This document shows, piece by piece, positions 34,788 through 42,364 of a stretch of DNA of 42,364 nucleotides. Where the stretch lies: assembly GCA_029548805.1 (NCBI GenBank), contig JAKPMS010000177.1, positions 1-42,364 of the forward strand, given 5' to 3'. Under the pieces are notes generated by a model. That model saw nothing but the letters and a program-made list of their open reading frames with translations, made no database searches and had not been told where the DNA came from. This stretch comes from Spirochaetota bacterium (GTDB taxonomy: Bacteria > Spirochaetota > Spirochaetia > Treponematales > UBA12059). Positions within the stretch are counted from its first letter, which is position 1. Each line of letters starts with the position of its first letter. The position numbers and the translations under genes are program-made.

Positions 34788-35981
34788 TCAATAGCATATT
34801 CCCAGCATGGCCTTTGCAAGCAATTCAACGGCAAGCTTTCTTTTGGAAACCCAGTGGTTTTCTGACAGTTTTTCCGCAAGGCTTTCTTCTTTTGGTATGG
34901 GCTTTGATTTTTTAGCCAGGCTGCAAAGCTTTTTAAAATCATAAAGCGTAAAACGCTCAATGCCGTTCCGGATTGCCATGTCTTCTACCAGTGCAATTGC
35001 AAAATCGGCATAATCATATTTTTCCGGAAGACCCAGCTGCGGGGCCAGTTTAGGAATTACTTTTTCAAACAGCATGCGCTGAGGCGGGTATTCGGCAATG
35101 CCCAGCAGTTTGGCCGCCTCCGCAATTTTTTTGCCGTCCACAGCCATAAGCCGCATAGCAAGTTTGTCCCTGTCCAAGGGTTGTATGTAATAGTGCTTTC
35201 CGGGCAGCTTCCTTGCAAAACGCAGACCGTCAAAATATCCCAGCTTCACGTTTGCCTGGCAGTTTTCTTTTGTAAAGAGGAACATGCTGCCCAAATTTTC
35301 TGTTGAGCTTATGGTTTTGATGTTGTGGTAGTCATCCAGGTTTCTGACAAGACCGGGGGCATGGGTTCTTATCACTATTATGTCGTCATAGCCTTTTTTA
35401 TATAAAAGGTTCACAGGAACGTTGTTGTAAAGACCGCCGTCAAGGTATATTTTTTCGTTTATTTTCTGGGGGCGCAAACCGGGAACAGAAGCGCTTGCCA
35501 TTATATAGCTTACAAGCTGGCCCCGGGGGATGTCCTCAAGCATCAGCTCCAGGGCTTTGCGTTCCGTTAGAGATACTGTAACAAGGCCAAAGTCCTTGCC
35601 GGAGCTTCGAATTTTGTCCTCGTCCAGGTATTTTTCCAGATAGCTTCTTATTTTGTCGGTATTGATGCCGCGGCCGCTTATTATTTTGGCAAGGGCCCTT
35701 TTTATGTTGGCTGGAAAGCCGGCATTTATCCTTACTTCGTCAGGCTTTATAAGCTGCAGAAGGTATTGTTCCTCTTCGTCGAACAACTGGTCCATGGATA
35801 TGTTTTCCCACAGTTCCATGGCCAGTTCAAAATCTCCCTGGGCCAAAACTGCAGCATTTATTGCACCGATGGATGTTCCCACATAGGCGTTAAAGTCGTA
35901 GCCGTTTTCAAAAAGTGCCTTTACCACGCCCATGTGGTAAGAGCCCTTTGCTCCGCCGCCCTCCAGAACCAAGCCTTTCAT
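34788..35981 (-). CDS. Patatin-like phospholipase
   Basis: MKGLVLEGGGAKGSYHMGVVKAL, nucleophile motif GTSIGA, DGGLYNNVPVNLL. Confidence 0.94.
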   Translation of the reverse strand: MKGLVLEGGGAKGSYHMGVVKALFENGYDFNAYVGTSIGAINAAVLAQGDFELAMELWENISMDQLFDEEEQYLLQLIKPDEVRINAGFPANIKRALAKIISGRGINTDKIRSYLEKYLDEDKIRSSGKDFGLVTVSLTERKALELMLEDIPRGQLVSYIMASASVPGLRPQKINEKIYLDGGLYNNVPVNLLYKKGYDDIIVIRTHAPGLVRNLDDYHNIKTISSTENLGSMFLFTKENCQANVKLGYFDGLRFARKLPGKHYYIQPLDRDKLAMRLMAVDGKKIAEAAKLLGIAEYPPQRMLFEKVIPKLAPQLGLPEKYDYADFAIALVEDMAIRNGIERFTLYDFKKLCSLAKKSKPIPKEESLAEKLSENHWVSKRKLAVELLAKAMLGICY

Positions 35982-36075
35982 GCCAAGCCTCCTTTTCCTG
36001 TATCAAATATATGAACTTGCATTTTTGCAGTCAAACTGATGCGGGATGGGGCTGGCAGTTAAATGCGCTGCACGC

Positions 36076-37086
36076 TCAGGCAGGGTTTATGCGTTTTGTT
36101 TTAATAAGCCATTCCAGGGTATCCCTGACCGTCTCCTCAAAAGGCCTCGGTTTATAACCAAGCTCGCGTTCTGCCTTTTTATGAGAGAAAAGGGAATTTT
36201 CTGAAAGAGTATATACGGAGTACTTGTTGAACAGCGGAATGCGGCCATTAAGCTTGTACCACAGGGCATATAGCGGAAGAAGCATACGGACAAAGGCCAC
36301 AGTAAAAAACCTGCGTACCGGCTTTTTACCGCTCAGGCTGTAAAGCAGGCCCAGGAATTCCGGAATGCTTACATAGCGGTTGGCAAGGATATAGCCCTCG
36401 CCGCTTATCCCTTTTTCCGCACAGCTGGCTATTCCGGACGCCACATCGCGTACATCCACAAAGTCATAACCTCCGCTCATCCCGAAAGGCAGGCGCCCTT
36501 TGTAATAGTCCACCAGGACTTCTGTAATATAACCCCTGCCATAGTCCCATATACCGCATATTCCGCTGGGATATACGATAGAAACATCCAGCCCTGCCTG
36601 GGCGGCATTTTTGACATATGCAGTGGCTTCTGCCTTGGTTTTTGCGTATGGACCTACTACAAGAGCCGGGTCGCTTATTTCGGGTTCCGCCATAAACTGC
36701 CCTTTTGGCGCCAAAGGAATGGTATGGACCGAGCTGACATATACAAGCTTTTTAAGCTGCCTTTTGGCGCATTCGTCCACTATGCGTTTTGTGCCGCCAA
36801 CGTTTACCTCATACATAAGCTTGCTGTATCTGGAGTCGGTGTTGACTATGCCTGCACAATGGATGAGCCTGGCTTCTTTGGGATCAATTCCGTTAAAAAA
36901 TCTGTCCAGAGTGTTGCCGGAAAGAAGATCGCCTTCAACAATTTCCACTTCCGGCGGAAGTTCCTTGGCGGCTTTGTCGCCCGGCAAAACGAGGGCACGA
37001 ACCTTTTTGCCCCGGGATAACAGTTCTTGAATAACTGCAAAGCCAAGATGCCCGGCAGCTCCGGTTACCATATAAGGTTCATTCAT
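36076..37086 (-). CDS. NAD(P)-dependent epimerase/dehydratase (extended SDR)
   Basis: MVTGAAGHLGFAVIQELLSRG, IHCAGIV, YVSSVHTIPL, YAKTKAEAT, IVYPSGICG. Confidence 0.92.
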   Translation of the reverse strand: MNEPYMVTGAAGHLGFAVIQELLSRGKKVRALVLPGDKAAKELPPEVEIVEGDLLSGNTLDRFFNGIDPKEARLIHCAGIVNTDSRYSKLMYEVNVGGTKRIVDECAKRQLKKLVYVSSVHTIPLAPKGQFMAEPEISDPALVVGPYAKTKAEATAYVKNAAQAGLDVSIVYPSGICGIWDYGRGYITEVLVDYYKGRLPFGMSGGYDFVDVRDVASGIASCAEKGISGEGYILANRYVSIPEFLGLLYSLSGKKPVRRFFTVAFVRMLLPLYALWYKLNGRIPLFNKYSVYTLSENSLFSHKKAERELGYKPRPFEETVRDTLEWLIKTKRINPA

Positions 37087-37096
37087 AAGTTCCCCC

Positions 37097-37120
37097 TTAA
37101 ACAAACACTATGTTGTTTAA
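37097..37120. promoter_or_regulatory. Candidate TetR operator
   Basis: Perfect inverted repeat TTAAACAA-ACACTATG-TTGTTTAA between divergent SDR and TetR genes. Confidence 0.6.
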
Positions 37121-37241
37121 AAATCTGTATGTTTAATATAGTTCTTGATGTATAATAGACAAGCTCCATTATAAGGTGCTATTGTAAGTAATTGTACAAA
37201 ACACATATAGCCTGTCCATAACTGAACAAAAGAGGCAAAAT

Positions 37242-37826
37242 ATGGTAGACGGCCAAATGGATTACAGGGTGCGCTTTACACGCGATCTGTTGCGAAAAAG
37301 CCTGTTAAAGCTTATGAAGACCATACCCATTGGAGAAATATCTGTTACCGAGCTTTGCGCTGTGGCCAAAATAAACAGGGGCACCTTTTACAGGCATTAT
37401 GCCACACCTTATGAGCTTTTACGACGAATACAGGAAGATCTGTATGAAACCATACGGAATCTTGTGGAAGGCGCCGCCTCCGGGAATGAGCTGACCACCA
37501 TGCTTGAAAACTTGTTCAGCGCAATAGAAGCAAACAGCGACATATGCAGGATTTTATTCAGCGAAAACGGGGACAAGGATTTTTTGCGCAGCATAGTTAA
37601 CATTGCCCATGACAAGGCCATTGCGGAATGGAAAAGGCAGTTTCGCAAAAGCGAACATGAACGATACCGCCTAGCCTATGTATTTGTAGTTGGCGGTAGC
37701 CTTTCCCTTATACAGGAATGGATAGATGGAGGTTTTAAGGAAAGCCCCAAAGAAATGGCCCGCTTTATCGACTCCCTTACATCAACAGGTATCAATGGTG
37801 AGTTTTCAGACAAAAAGAGGTATTAA
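37242..37826 (+). CDS. TetR/AcrR family transcriptional regulator
   Basis: RVRFTRDLLRKSLLKLMKTIPIGEISVTELCAVAKINRGTFYRHYATPYELLRRI. Confidence 0.92.
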   Translation: MVDGQMDYRVRFTRDLLRKSLLKLMKTIPIGEISVTELCAVAKINRGTFYRHYATPYELLRRIQEDLYETIRNLVEGAASGNELTTMLENLFSAIEANSDICRILFSENGDKDFLRSIVNIAHDKAIAEWKRQFRKSEHERYRLAYVFVVGGSLSLIQEWIDGGFKESPKEMARFIDSLTSTGINGEFSDKKRY

Positions 37827-37889
37827 AAAAGGTGTTTTGATGGCCAAAATATAGTTTTAGGAATACAATCTCTTTTAGGAGAAGCCGAA

Positions 37890-39206
37890 TTGAAAAACAT
37901 ACACAAAAATGTCATTTTTTTGGGGCTTTTTTGCGCATGCCTGGCAATGCCTGGCGCTTGGGAAGACCACAGTACCCTTAGCTTTACCGCCCTGTCTGCT
38001 ACGGAGCTGGAAAACCGGCATGTAGCTATAAGGAGCCTGTCAGATTTTGTGAACGACAACGAAGCCGGGCTAGAAAAACTGTTTGCCGAACTGGAAGACT
38101 GGTGCGCAAAAAATATAAAGGACTATCCGCCCCTGCCAAAGGAGCTGTCCTTTTCCGAAAATAGTTCAGTTTCTCCGGAGCAGCGCATAATGATGGCCCT
38201 TAGGGTCAATCCGGACTACAAAATCCGTTATTACCGCAAGGCCATCCCTGAAGAAACAGCATCCGGTGGGGTAGAACTGCCCTTTGCTGAGCTGGCCCAT
38301 ACTGTTTACAATTATGAAGGCGCCCATTTTTACAGTCATGAAGCGGGAGACAGCATGGACGCACTTAGCGTTCTGGCAACTGCATCCGATGAGCCGGATT
38401 ACGGGCTGGATATTGGCCTTTTTAAGGACAATGACAGCTGGTACGGCAAGCTTTACGGTTTTGGCGAGCAGTCTTTTGGCGACCCAAGGCTGGTTTACGG
38501 CTCACAAGCGCCTTTTCACATGGGTTTTTACAACGAAGCCGGGATAGTTTATGCAGCCGCTCCTTCCATGAAGAGGGTTTATCCTGAACTCAGAACCGTA
38601 CAATTCAGCAGGCTGGCACGCTTTGCCATGGCTGCGGGCGAAGATTACTGGGCTTACCGCTTTATGGGTTGGGGGCTGCATTATCTGCAAGACCAGCTTA
38701 TGCCATACCATGCAAGCATAATGCCCGGCAGTTCGGCCGCTTATCTGGTTTGGGTCGGCCTTCTGGACATAATGGGCGTGCATGGCCCCTACAACAAGGT
38801 GTTAAAGGAAGTTTCGGACAAGCACATGCTTCTGGAACTCCTGCAACTGCAAATCCTGTATGATGCCTATAAAGACAAGGCAAAGGGCAATGTCATTTTG
38901 GCTGCGCTCCAAGGCAAGTCCGACAAGCGGGAAGCCTATGAAATAAGCCACTTGAGCAAGAAAGCCGGCAAAGCTTCCAAAAAGGCCGGAAATAGCATCA
39001 GCAAGGCTCTTGGCAAAATTATAAAAAACAAGGCTGCCTTTGAATCCATCAATACCTTGTATGAAGTAAAAGGCAGGGACATATACTCTGTTGCCTATGA
39101 ACCGGGGACTAAGCAATACCAGGTTTTTGAAAGCATTTTGCTGGACTTGCTGGAGAATGTTGGCGCATATTCCAGGGCCTGGCTGGATTACTGCCTGTCG
39201 GATTGA
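37890..39206 (+). CDS. Secreted S1/P1 nuclease / zinc-dependent phospholipase C-like protein
   Basis: Signal peptide followed by AWEDHSTLSFTAL; GAHFYSHEAGD; HYLQDQLMPYHASI (H-x3-D-x-x-x-P-x-H like S1/P1 and PLC). TTG start with AGGAG upstream. Confidence 0.68.
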   Translation: MKNIHKNVIFLGLFCACLAMPGAWEDHSTLSFTALSATELENRHVAIRSLSDFVNDNEAGLEKLFAELEDWCAKNIKDYPPLPKELSFSENSSVSPEQRIMMALRVNPDYKIRYYRKAIPEETASGGVELPFAELAHTVYNYEGAHFYSHEAGDSMDALSVLATASDEPDYGLDIGLFKDNDSWYGKLYGFGEQSFGDPRLVYGSQAPFHMGFYNEAGIVYAAAPSMKRVYPELRTVQFSRLARFAMAAGEDYWAYRFMGWGLHYLQDQLMPYHASIMPGSSAAYLVWVGLLDIMGVHGPYNKVLKEVSDKHMLLELLQLQILYDAYKDKAKGNVILAALQGKSDKREAYEISHLSKKAGKASKKAGNSISKALGKIIKNKAAFESINTLYEVKGRDIYSVAYEPGTKQYQVFESILLDLLENVGAYSRAWLDYCLSD

Positions 39207-39217
39207 CGCTTGGCTTT

Positions 39218-39787
39218 CTAAAAGCTCTGGCCCCAAGTCCCTTTAAAAATGACTTCCGACATGGGCTTCCTGGTTCTTGGGCCTTCCTCTTCTGCAATTT
39301 GGGACGGGGTAAGTATTTCCATATCTTCTTTTGTCCCTGGCATTCCAACAATAATAAGAGTTATTACAATTTGGTCCTTGGGTATGTCCAGGGCCTTTCT
39401 AACCTTGGATACCTTATAACCCGCTATGGGATGTGCAATAAGCCCGATTGCCGTTGCCTGTGCCATTAGCGCCATGGAATATAGGCCCGCATCAAAAAGG
39501 GCATAGTCGCGCCCTTCATCCAGGCGGCAGTCATCAGCCTCTTTGGCTGTTATAACAATTATGGCAGGAGCTTTTTGTGCCCAGGCATTTCCTGTGGCCA
39601 ATGCTTCCCTCAGGGCCGGAAGGCTGTTCTCTTCTGTGGCCGCTACAATACGCCAGCTCTGGCTGTTAAAACATGAAGGAGCCAGGGTACCGGCTTCCAG
39701 TATCAGTTCAAGAGCGCCATCCGGCAGTTTTGCACTGGATATGGCTCTTTTGGCGCGGCGTTCTGTAAGTGCTTTAAGTAATTCCAT
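39218..39787 (-). CDS. Nitroreductase family protein
   Basis: RRAKRAISSAKLPDGALELILEAGTLAPSCFNSQSWRIV, ALMAQATAIGLIAHPIAGYKVSKVRKALDIP. Confidence 0.92.
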   Translation of the reverse strand: MELLKALTERRAKRAISSAKLPDGALELILEAGTLAPSCFNSQSWRIVAATEENSLPALREALATGNAWAQKAPAIIVITAKEADDCRLDEGRDYALFDAGLYSMALMAQATAIGLIAHPIAGYKVSKVRKALDIPKDQIVITLIIVGMPGTKEDMEILTPSQIAEEEGPRTRKPMSEVIFKGTWGQSF

Positions 39788-39805
39788 TATATCTTATTCC
39801 TTATC

Positions 39806-39930
39806 TAGTTCCCCAAATCTTATTGTTAAAGGCAGTTTTGCAAAAAACACTACCAAGTATTGTATAGTCTTGCATGGCATCATACAACATATAGTAGTAA
39901 TAACAGCTAACCCTAAGATTTGGGGAACTA
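39806..39930 (-). repeat. Dispersed ~125-bp repeat with 17-bp perfect terminal inverted repeats, copy 1
   Basis: TAGTTCCCCAAATCTTA ... TAAGATTTGGGGAACTA; reverse complement aligns end to end with 41713-41836. Confidence 0.88.
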
Positions 39931-39931
39931 C

Positions 39932-40813
39932 TTATTTTTTATTGGCTAAAGACAGAAGTCTGTCTTCAGCTTCGTCTATGTCTTCATCCGGGGTGGATGC
40001 CCCGGCGCTTAAGCCAATATTTTTGTATGCAGAAAAGCTTGCGTCTATGTCGCCGGCTTTTTCTGCATGCATGGTTTTGACTCCAAGGCTGGCAGCCAAT
40101 TCTGCCAGACGCTTGGTGTTGGCTGAATTGCGGCCCCCAACCACCACTATGGCATCCACCCTGCCTTTGAATGCAAGCACCGCCGCCCGTCGTTTGCGGC
40201 TGGATGAACAAATACCGCCCGCATCAAACAAGTCGGGCTGCCTTGATACAATAAGCTCCCTGATGGCTATGTATTCATCTTCCGAAAAAGTCGTCTGGGC
40301 CACCAAAGCCATAGGCCTGTCGAATGGCAGGGATGCGGCTTCGTTTGCACTGGACACTATAATGCTGCCGGGAGCATGGCCAGCTACCCCAAGGGTTTCT
40401 CCGTGGCCCTTGTCCCCGGCCACTATTACCAGCCGGCCGGCTGCTGCCTGGGCGGCGGCTGCCTTTTGGTTGGCAGCTACTTTGGGACAGGTGGCGTCTA
40501 TCACTTCTGCCCCTGCAGCCTTTATGGCTTTGATTATGTCCGGCGCAGCGCCATGGGAGCGTATTACCACCATGCTGCCTTGCAAGGCTCCCGGCACAAG
40601 GCGCTCCGGAGCTATACAGCCATCTTCATTGTCCAGCCTCGCCATACCCAGCGCTGCAAGGCGGCTTGTTACCCGGGGGTTATGTACTATGTCTCCCAGC
40701 ACCCATGCTTTGCGAGCACTGGTTTTTGCATCAATAGCTGCTTTTTCTGCCAGCTCTACAGCCCTTCTTACACCGGGGCAAAAGCCCAGGGTTTCTGCTC
40801 TTATTACTTCCAT
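39932..40813 (-). CDS. ispH: 4-hydroxy-3-methylbut-2-enyl diphosphate reductase
   Basis: AETLGFCPGVRRAVELAEKAA, VIRSHGAAPDII, VIDATCPKV, FSEDEYIAI, DAGGICSSSRKRRAAV. Confidence 0.95.
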   Translation of the reverse strand: MEVIRAETLGFCPGVRRAVELAEKAAIDAKTSARKAWVLGDIVHNPRVTSRLAALGMARLDNEDGCIAPERLVPGALQGSMVVIRSHGAAPDIIKAIKAAGAEVIDATCPKVAANQKAAAAQAAAGRLVIVAGDKGHGETLGVAGHAPGSIIVSSANEAASLPFDRPMALVAQTTFSEDEYIAIRELIVSRQPDLFDAGGICSSSRKRRAAVLAFKGRVDAIVVVGGRNSANTKRLAELAASLGVKTMHAEKAGDIDASFSAYKNIGLSAGASTPDEDIDEAEDRLLSLANKK

Positions 40814-40841
40814 ATCAGATGAGCTTGCTTAAAAAAAGCTG

Positions 40842-41543
40842 TTACGCCAGTTCCAGGGCAATTTCCATCATGGCTTTAAAGGTATTTTGCCTTTCTTCTG
40901 CCGTGGTTTCTTCATGGGTGACTATGCTGTCGCTTACAGTAAGAAGGGTTAGCGCTTTTGCCCTGTATTTGGCAGCTATTGTATATAATGCGCTTGTTTC
41001 CATCTCTACTGCCAAAACATTGTATGCTGCCCACATCTTCCAGGCATTGGGATCATCTCCGTAGAAACTGTCGGAGGTAAGAATATTGCCTGCCTTTAGT
41101 TCTATACCCCTGGCTTTGGCTGCATCCCATGCCTTTTGCATAAGGCCAAAATCGGCTATGGGGGCATAGTCAAGACCGCTGAAGCGTATCCTGTTTACGT
41201 TGGAATCGGTACAGGAAGCCTGGGCCATTATGACGTCCCTGATTTTTATTTCCGGCTGCATTGCCCCGCAGGAGCCTATGCGTATCAGGTTTTTTACCCC
41301 GTATTGGGCTATAAGTTCGGTAACATATATGGAAATGGAAGGAACCCCCATGCCCGTGCCTTGCACAGAAACCCTTTTGCCTTTGTAAGTCCCAGTGTAG
41401 CCGAACATGTTGCGTACTGTATTGTAGCAAACAGGCTGCTCAAGAAAGGTTTCCGCAATGAATTTGGCCCTTAATGGGTCTCCCGGAAGCAAAATAGTCT
41501 CCGCAATATCACCTTTTTTTGCTCCGTTATGGGGTGTTGCCAT
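40842..41543 (-). CDS. deoD: Purine-nucleoside phosphorylase, DeoD type
   Basis: [78 protein letters not shown]. Confidence 0.97.
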   Translation of the reverse strand: MATPHNGAKKGDIAETILLPGDPLRAKFIAETFLEQPVCYNTVRNMFGYTGTYKGKRVSVQGTGMGVPSISIYVTELIAQYGVKNLIRIGSCGAMQPEIKIRDVIMAQASCTDSNVNRIRFSGLDYAPIADFGLMQKAWDAAKARGIELKAGNILTSDSFYGDDPNAWKMWAAYNVLAVEMETSALYTIAAKYRAKALTLLTVSDSIVTHEETTAEERQNTFKAMMEIALELA

Positions 41544-41712
41544 TTTTTACTCCTGTAAAGCCGATAATTTTTTTCCCTTCTGGCCTGTTGGTTTAAGGGT
41601 TTTTCTTAATATAAACCAGCAGTCTACAGCTGCTGTTGTGCCTGCTGCTTCAATTTTGTAAGAAGGTACTGACAATATACCGCGTTAGTCTACAAGAAGC
41701 ACTATTTTTTCA

Positions 41713-41836
41713 TAGTTCCTAGAAGATTAGTGTAAGCTCTTTTGGCTACCATATGTTGTATGATGCCCTTCTTGCCTATACAATATATGCCAATATATTT
41801 GTAAAAATGCGCTTTACAACAAGATTTGGGGAACTA
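41713..41836 (+). repeat. Dispersed ~125-bp repeat, copy 2
   Basis: TAGTTCCTAGAAGATTAG...CATATGTTGTATGATGCCC...CTATACAATA...AAGATTTGGGGAACTA; homologous to copy 1 in reverse orientation. Confidence 0.85.
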
Positions 41837-41953
41837 GATGTTTTTTTATTGAAAATTTGCATTCCGCATAACTATAATATAAATAAACTTTGTTGTTTTT
41901 ACACCCCGTGCACTACCGGATAACAACAGTTTTTACTATGGAGGTAAACAAAA

Positions 41954-42364
41954 ATGTCAAATTTCAAGCGGGCTGGTGCTGTTATATCAGCAGCCCTAAT
42001 GCTTGCAATTCTTGTATCCTGTTTTTCCCTGCCAGGCTTGGGCAGCTTTAATCCTCTTGGGGATTTACAGGACAGGGCTTCTGCCAGAGCTTCCGGGGAA
42101 TTGTCTTCTGCTATTGGCCTTAGCGGAATGACACGGCAGATGATGTTCAACATGCTTTATGCCCAGATCTTTTTTGTTGGCGGTTTTGGAGCGGATCTGT
42201 ATGAACTGGCAGAAAGCCAGGGTACAGTATGGCGCATACAAAGCTTTGACGAAGACGGAAGGTCCGAAATTGTAGAGGCAGAAAGGGCTTTGCTAAAAAG
42301 AATGCCCAATGGAGACGGCTGGTGGTATCTGGGCTGGAAAAGCGGCGGAGAGCTAGATCGGAAG
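41954..42364 (+). CDS. Putative lipoprotein, truncated at window end
   Basis: MSNFKRAGAVISAALMLAILVSCFSLPGLGSFNPLGDLQDRASAR... with lipobox LVSC and GGAGG ribosome-binding site; open to the window edge. Confidence 0.8.
   Translation, partial: MSNFKRAGAVISAALMLAILVSCFSLPGLGSFNPLGDLQDRASARASGELSSAIGLSGMTRQMMFNMLYAQIFFVGGFGADLYELAESQGTVWRIQSFDEDGRSEIVEAERALLKRMPNGDGWWYLGWKSGGELDRK

Noticed and set aside
39543-40832. 429-aa plus-strand ORF opposite ispH
   Set aside because: Antisense to the well-conserved ispH and nitroreductase genes; serine/alanine-rich shadow translation without a recognised family.
1-42364. CRISPR array, rRNA or tRNA genes
   Set aside because: No regularly spaced repeats and no rRNA or tRNA-like sequence noticed by eye; a tRNAscan/CRISPR search would be needed to exclude them formally.

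Overview
The window looks like a spirochaete (Treponema-like) chromosomal segment; this taxonomic call is inferred from protein content (FlcA-like collar protein, lipobox lipoproteins, Nqr, rubrerythrin/superoxide reductase) and no search was run. The left ~10.4 kb is accessory. It contains the end of a mobile element (SF3/D5-like primase-helicase, open at the window edge) abutting a radC truncated exactly at its HNHPSG motif. Next comes a YafQ/DinJ toxin-antitoxin pair, then a second, diverged radC 5' fragment that is itself split by a ~7.2 kb insert. The insert encodes an IclR regulator and a TPP/transketolase/RpiB-type/Gfo-Idh-MocA catabolic operon, in which the Gfo/Idh/MocA protein appears to carry a C-terminal SCP2-like domain. 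From ~10.4 kb onward the content is mostly core: rubrerythrin, superoxide reductase, rubredoxin, VWA lipoprotein, radA, malQ, a degenerate hybrid histidine kinase, nqrBCDEF without nqrA, cobT with a cobalamin riboswitch, a YihY-cNMP fusion, FlcA-like TPR protein, a MORC/HSP90-type GHKL ATPase, patatin, SDR/TetR pair, S1/P1-PLC-like protein, nitroreductase, ispH, deoD and a truncated lipoprotein. Non-coding highlights are a ~125-bp dispersed repeat with 17-bp inverted ends (two copies, opposite orientation), a perfect 21-bp-arm palindrome between convergent genes, a candidate TetR operator and tandem 15-bp hairpin repeats next to the cobalamin riboswitch. Domain calls are by eye.
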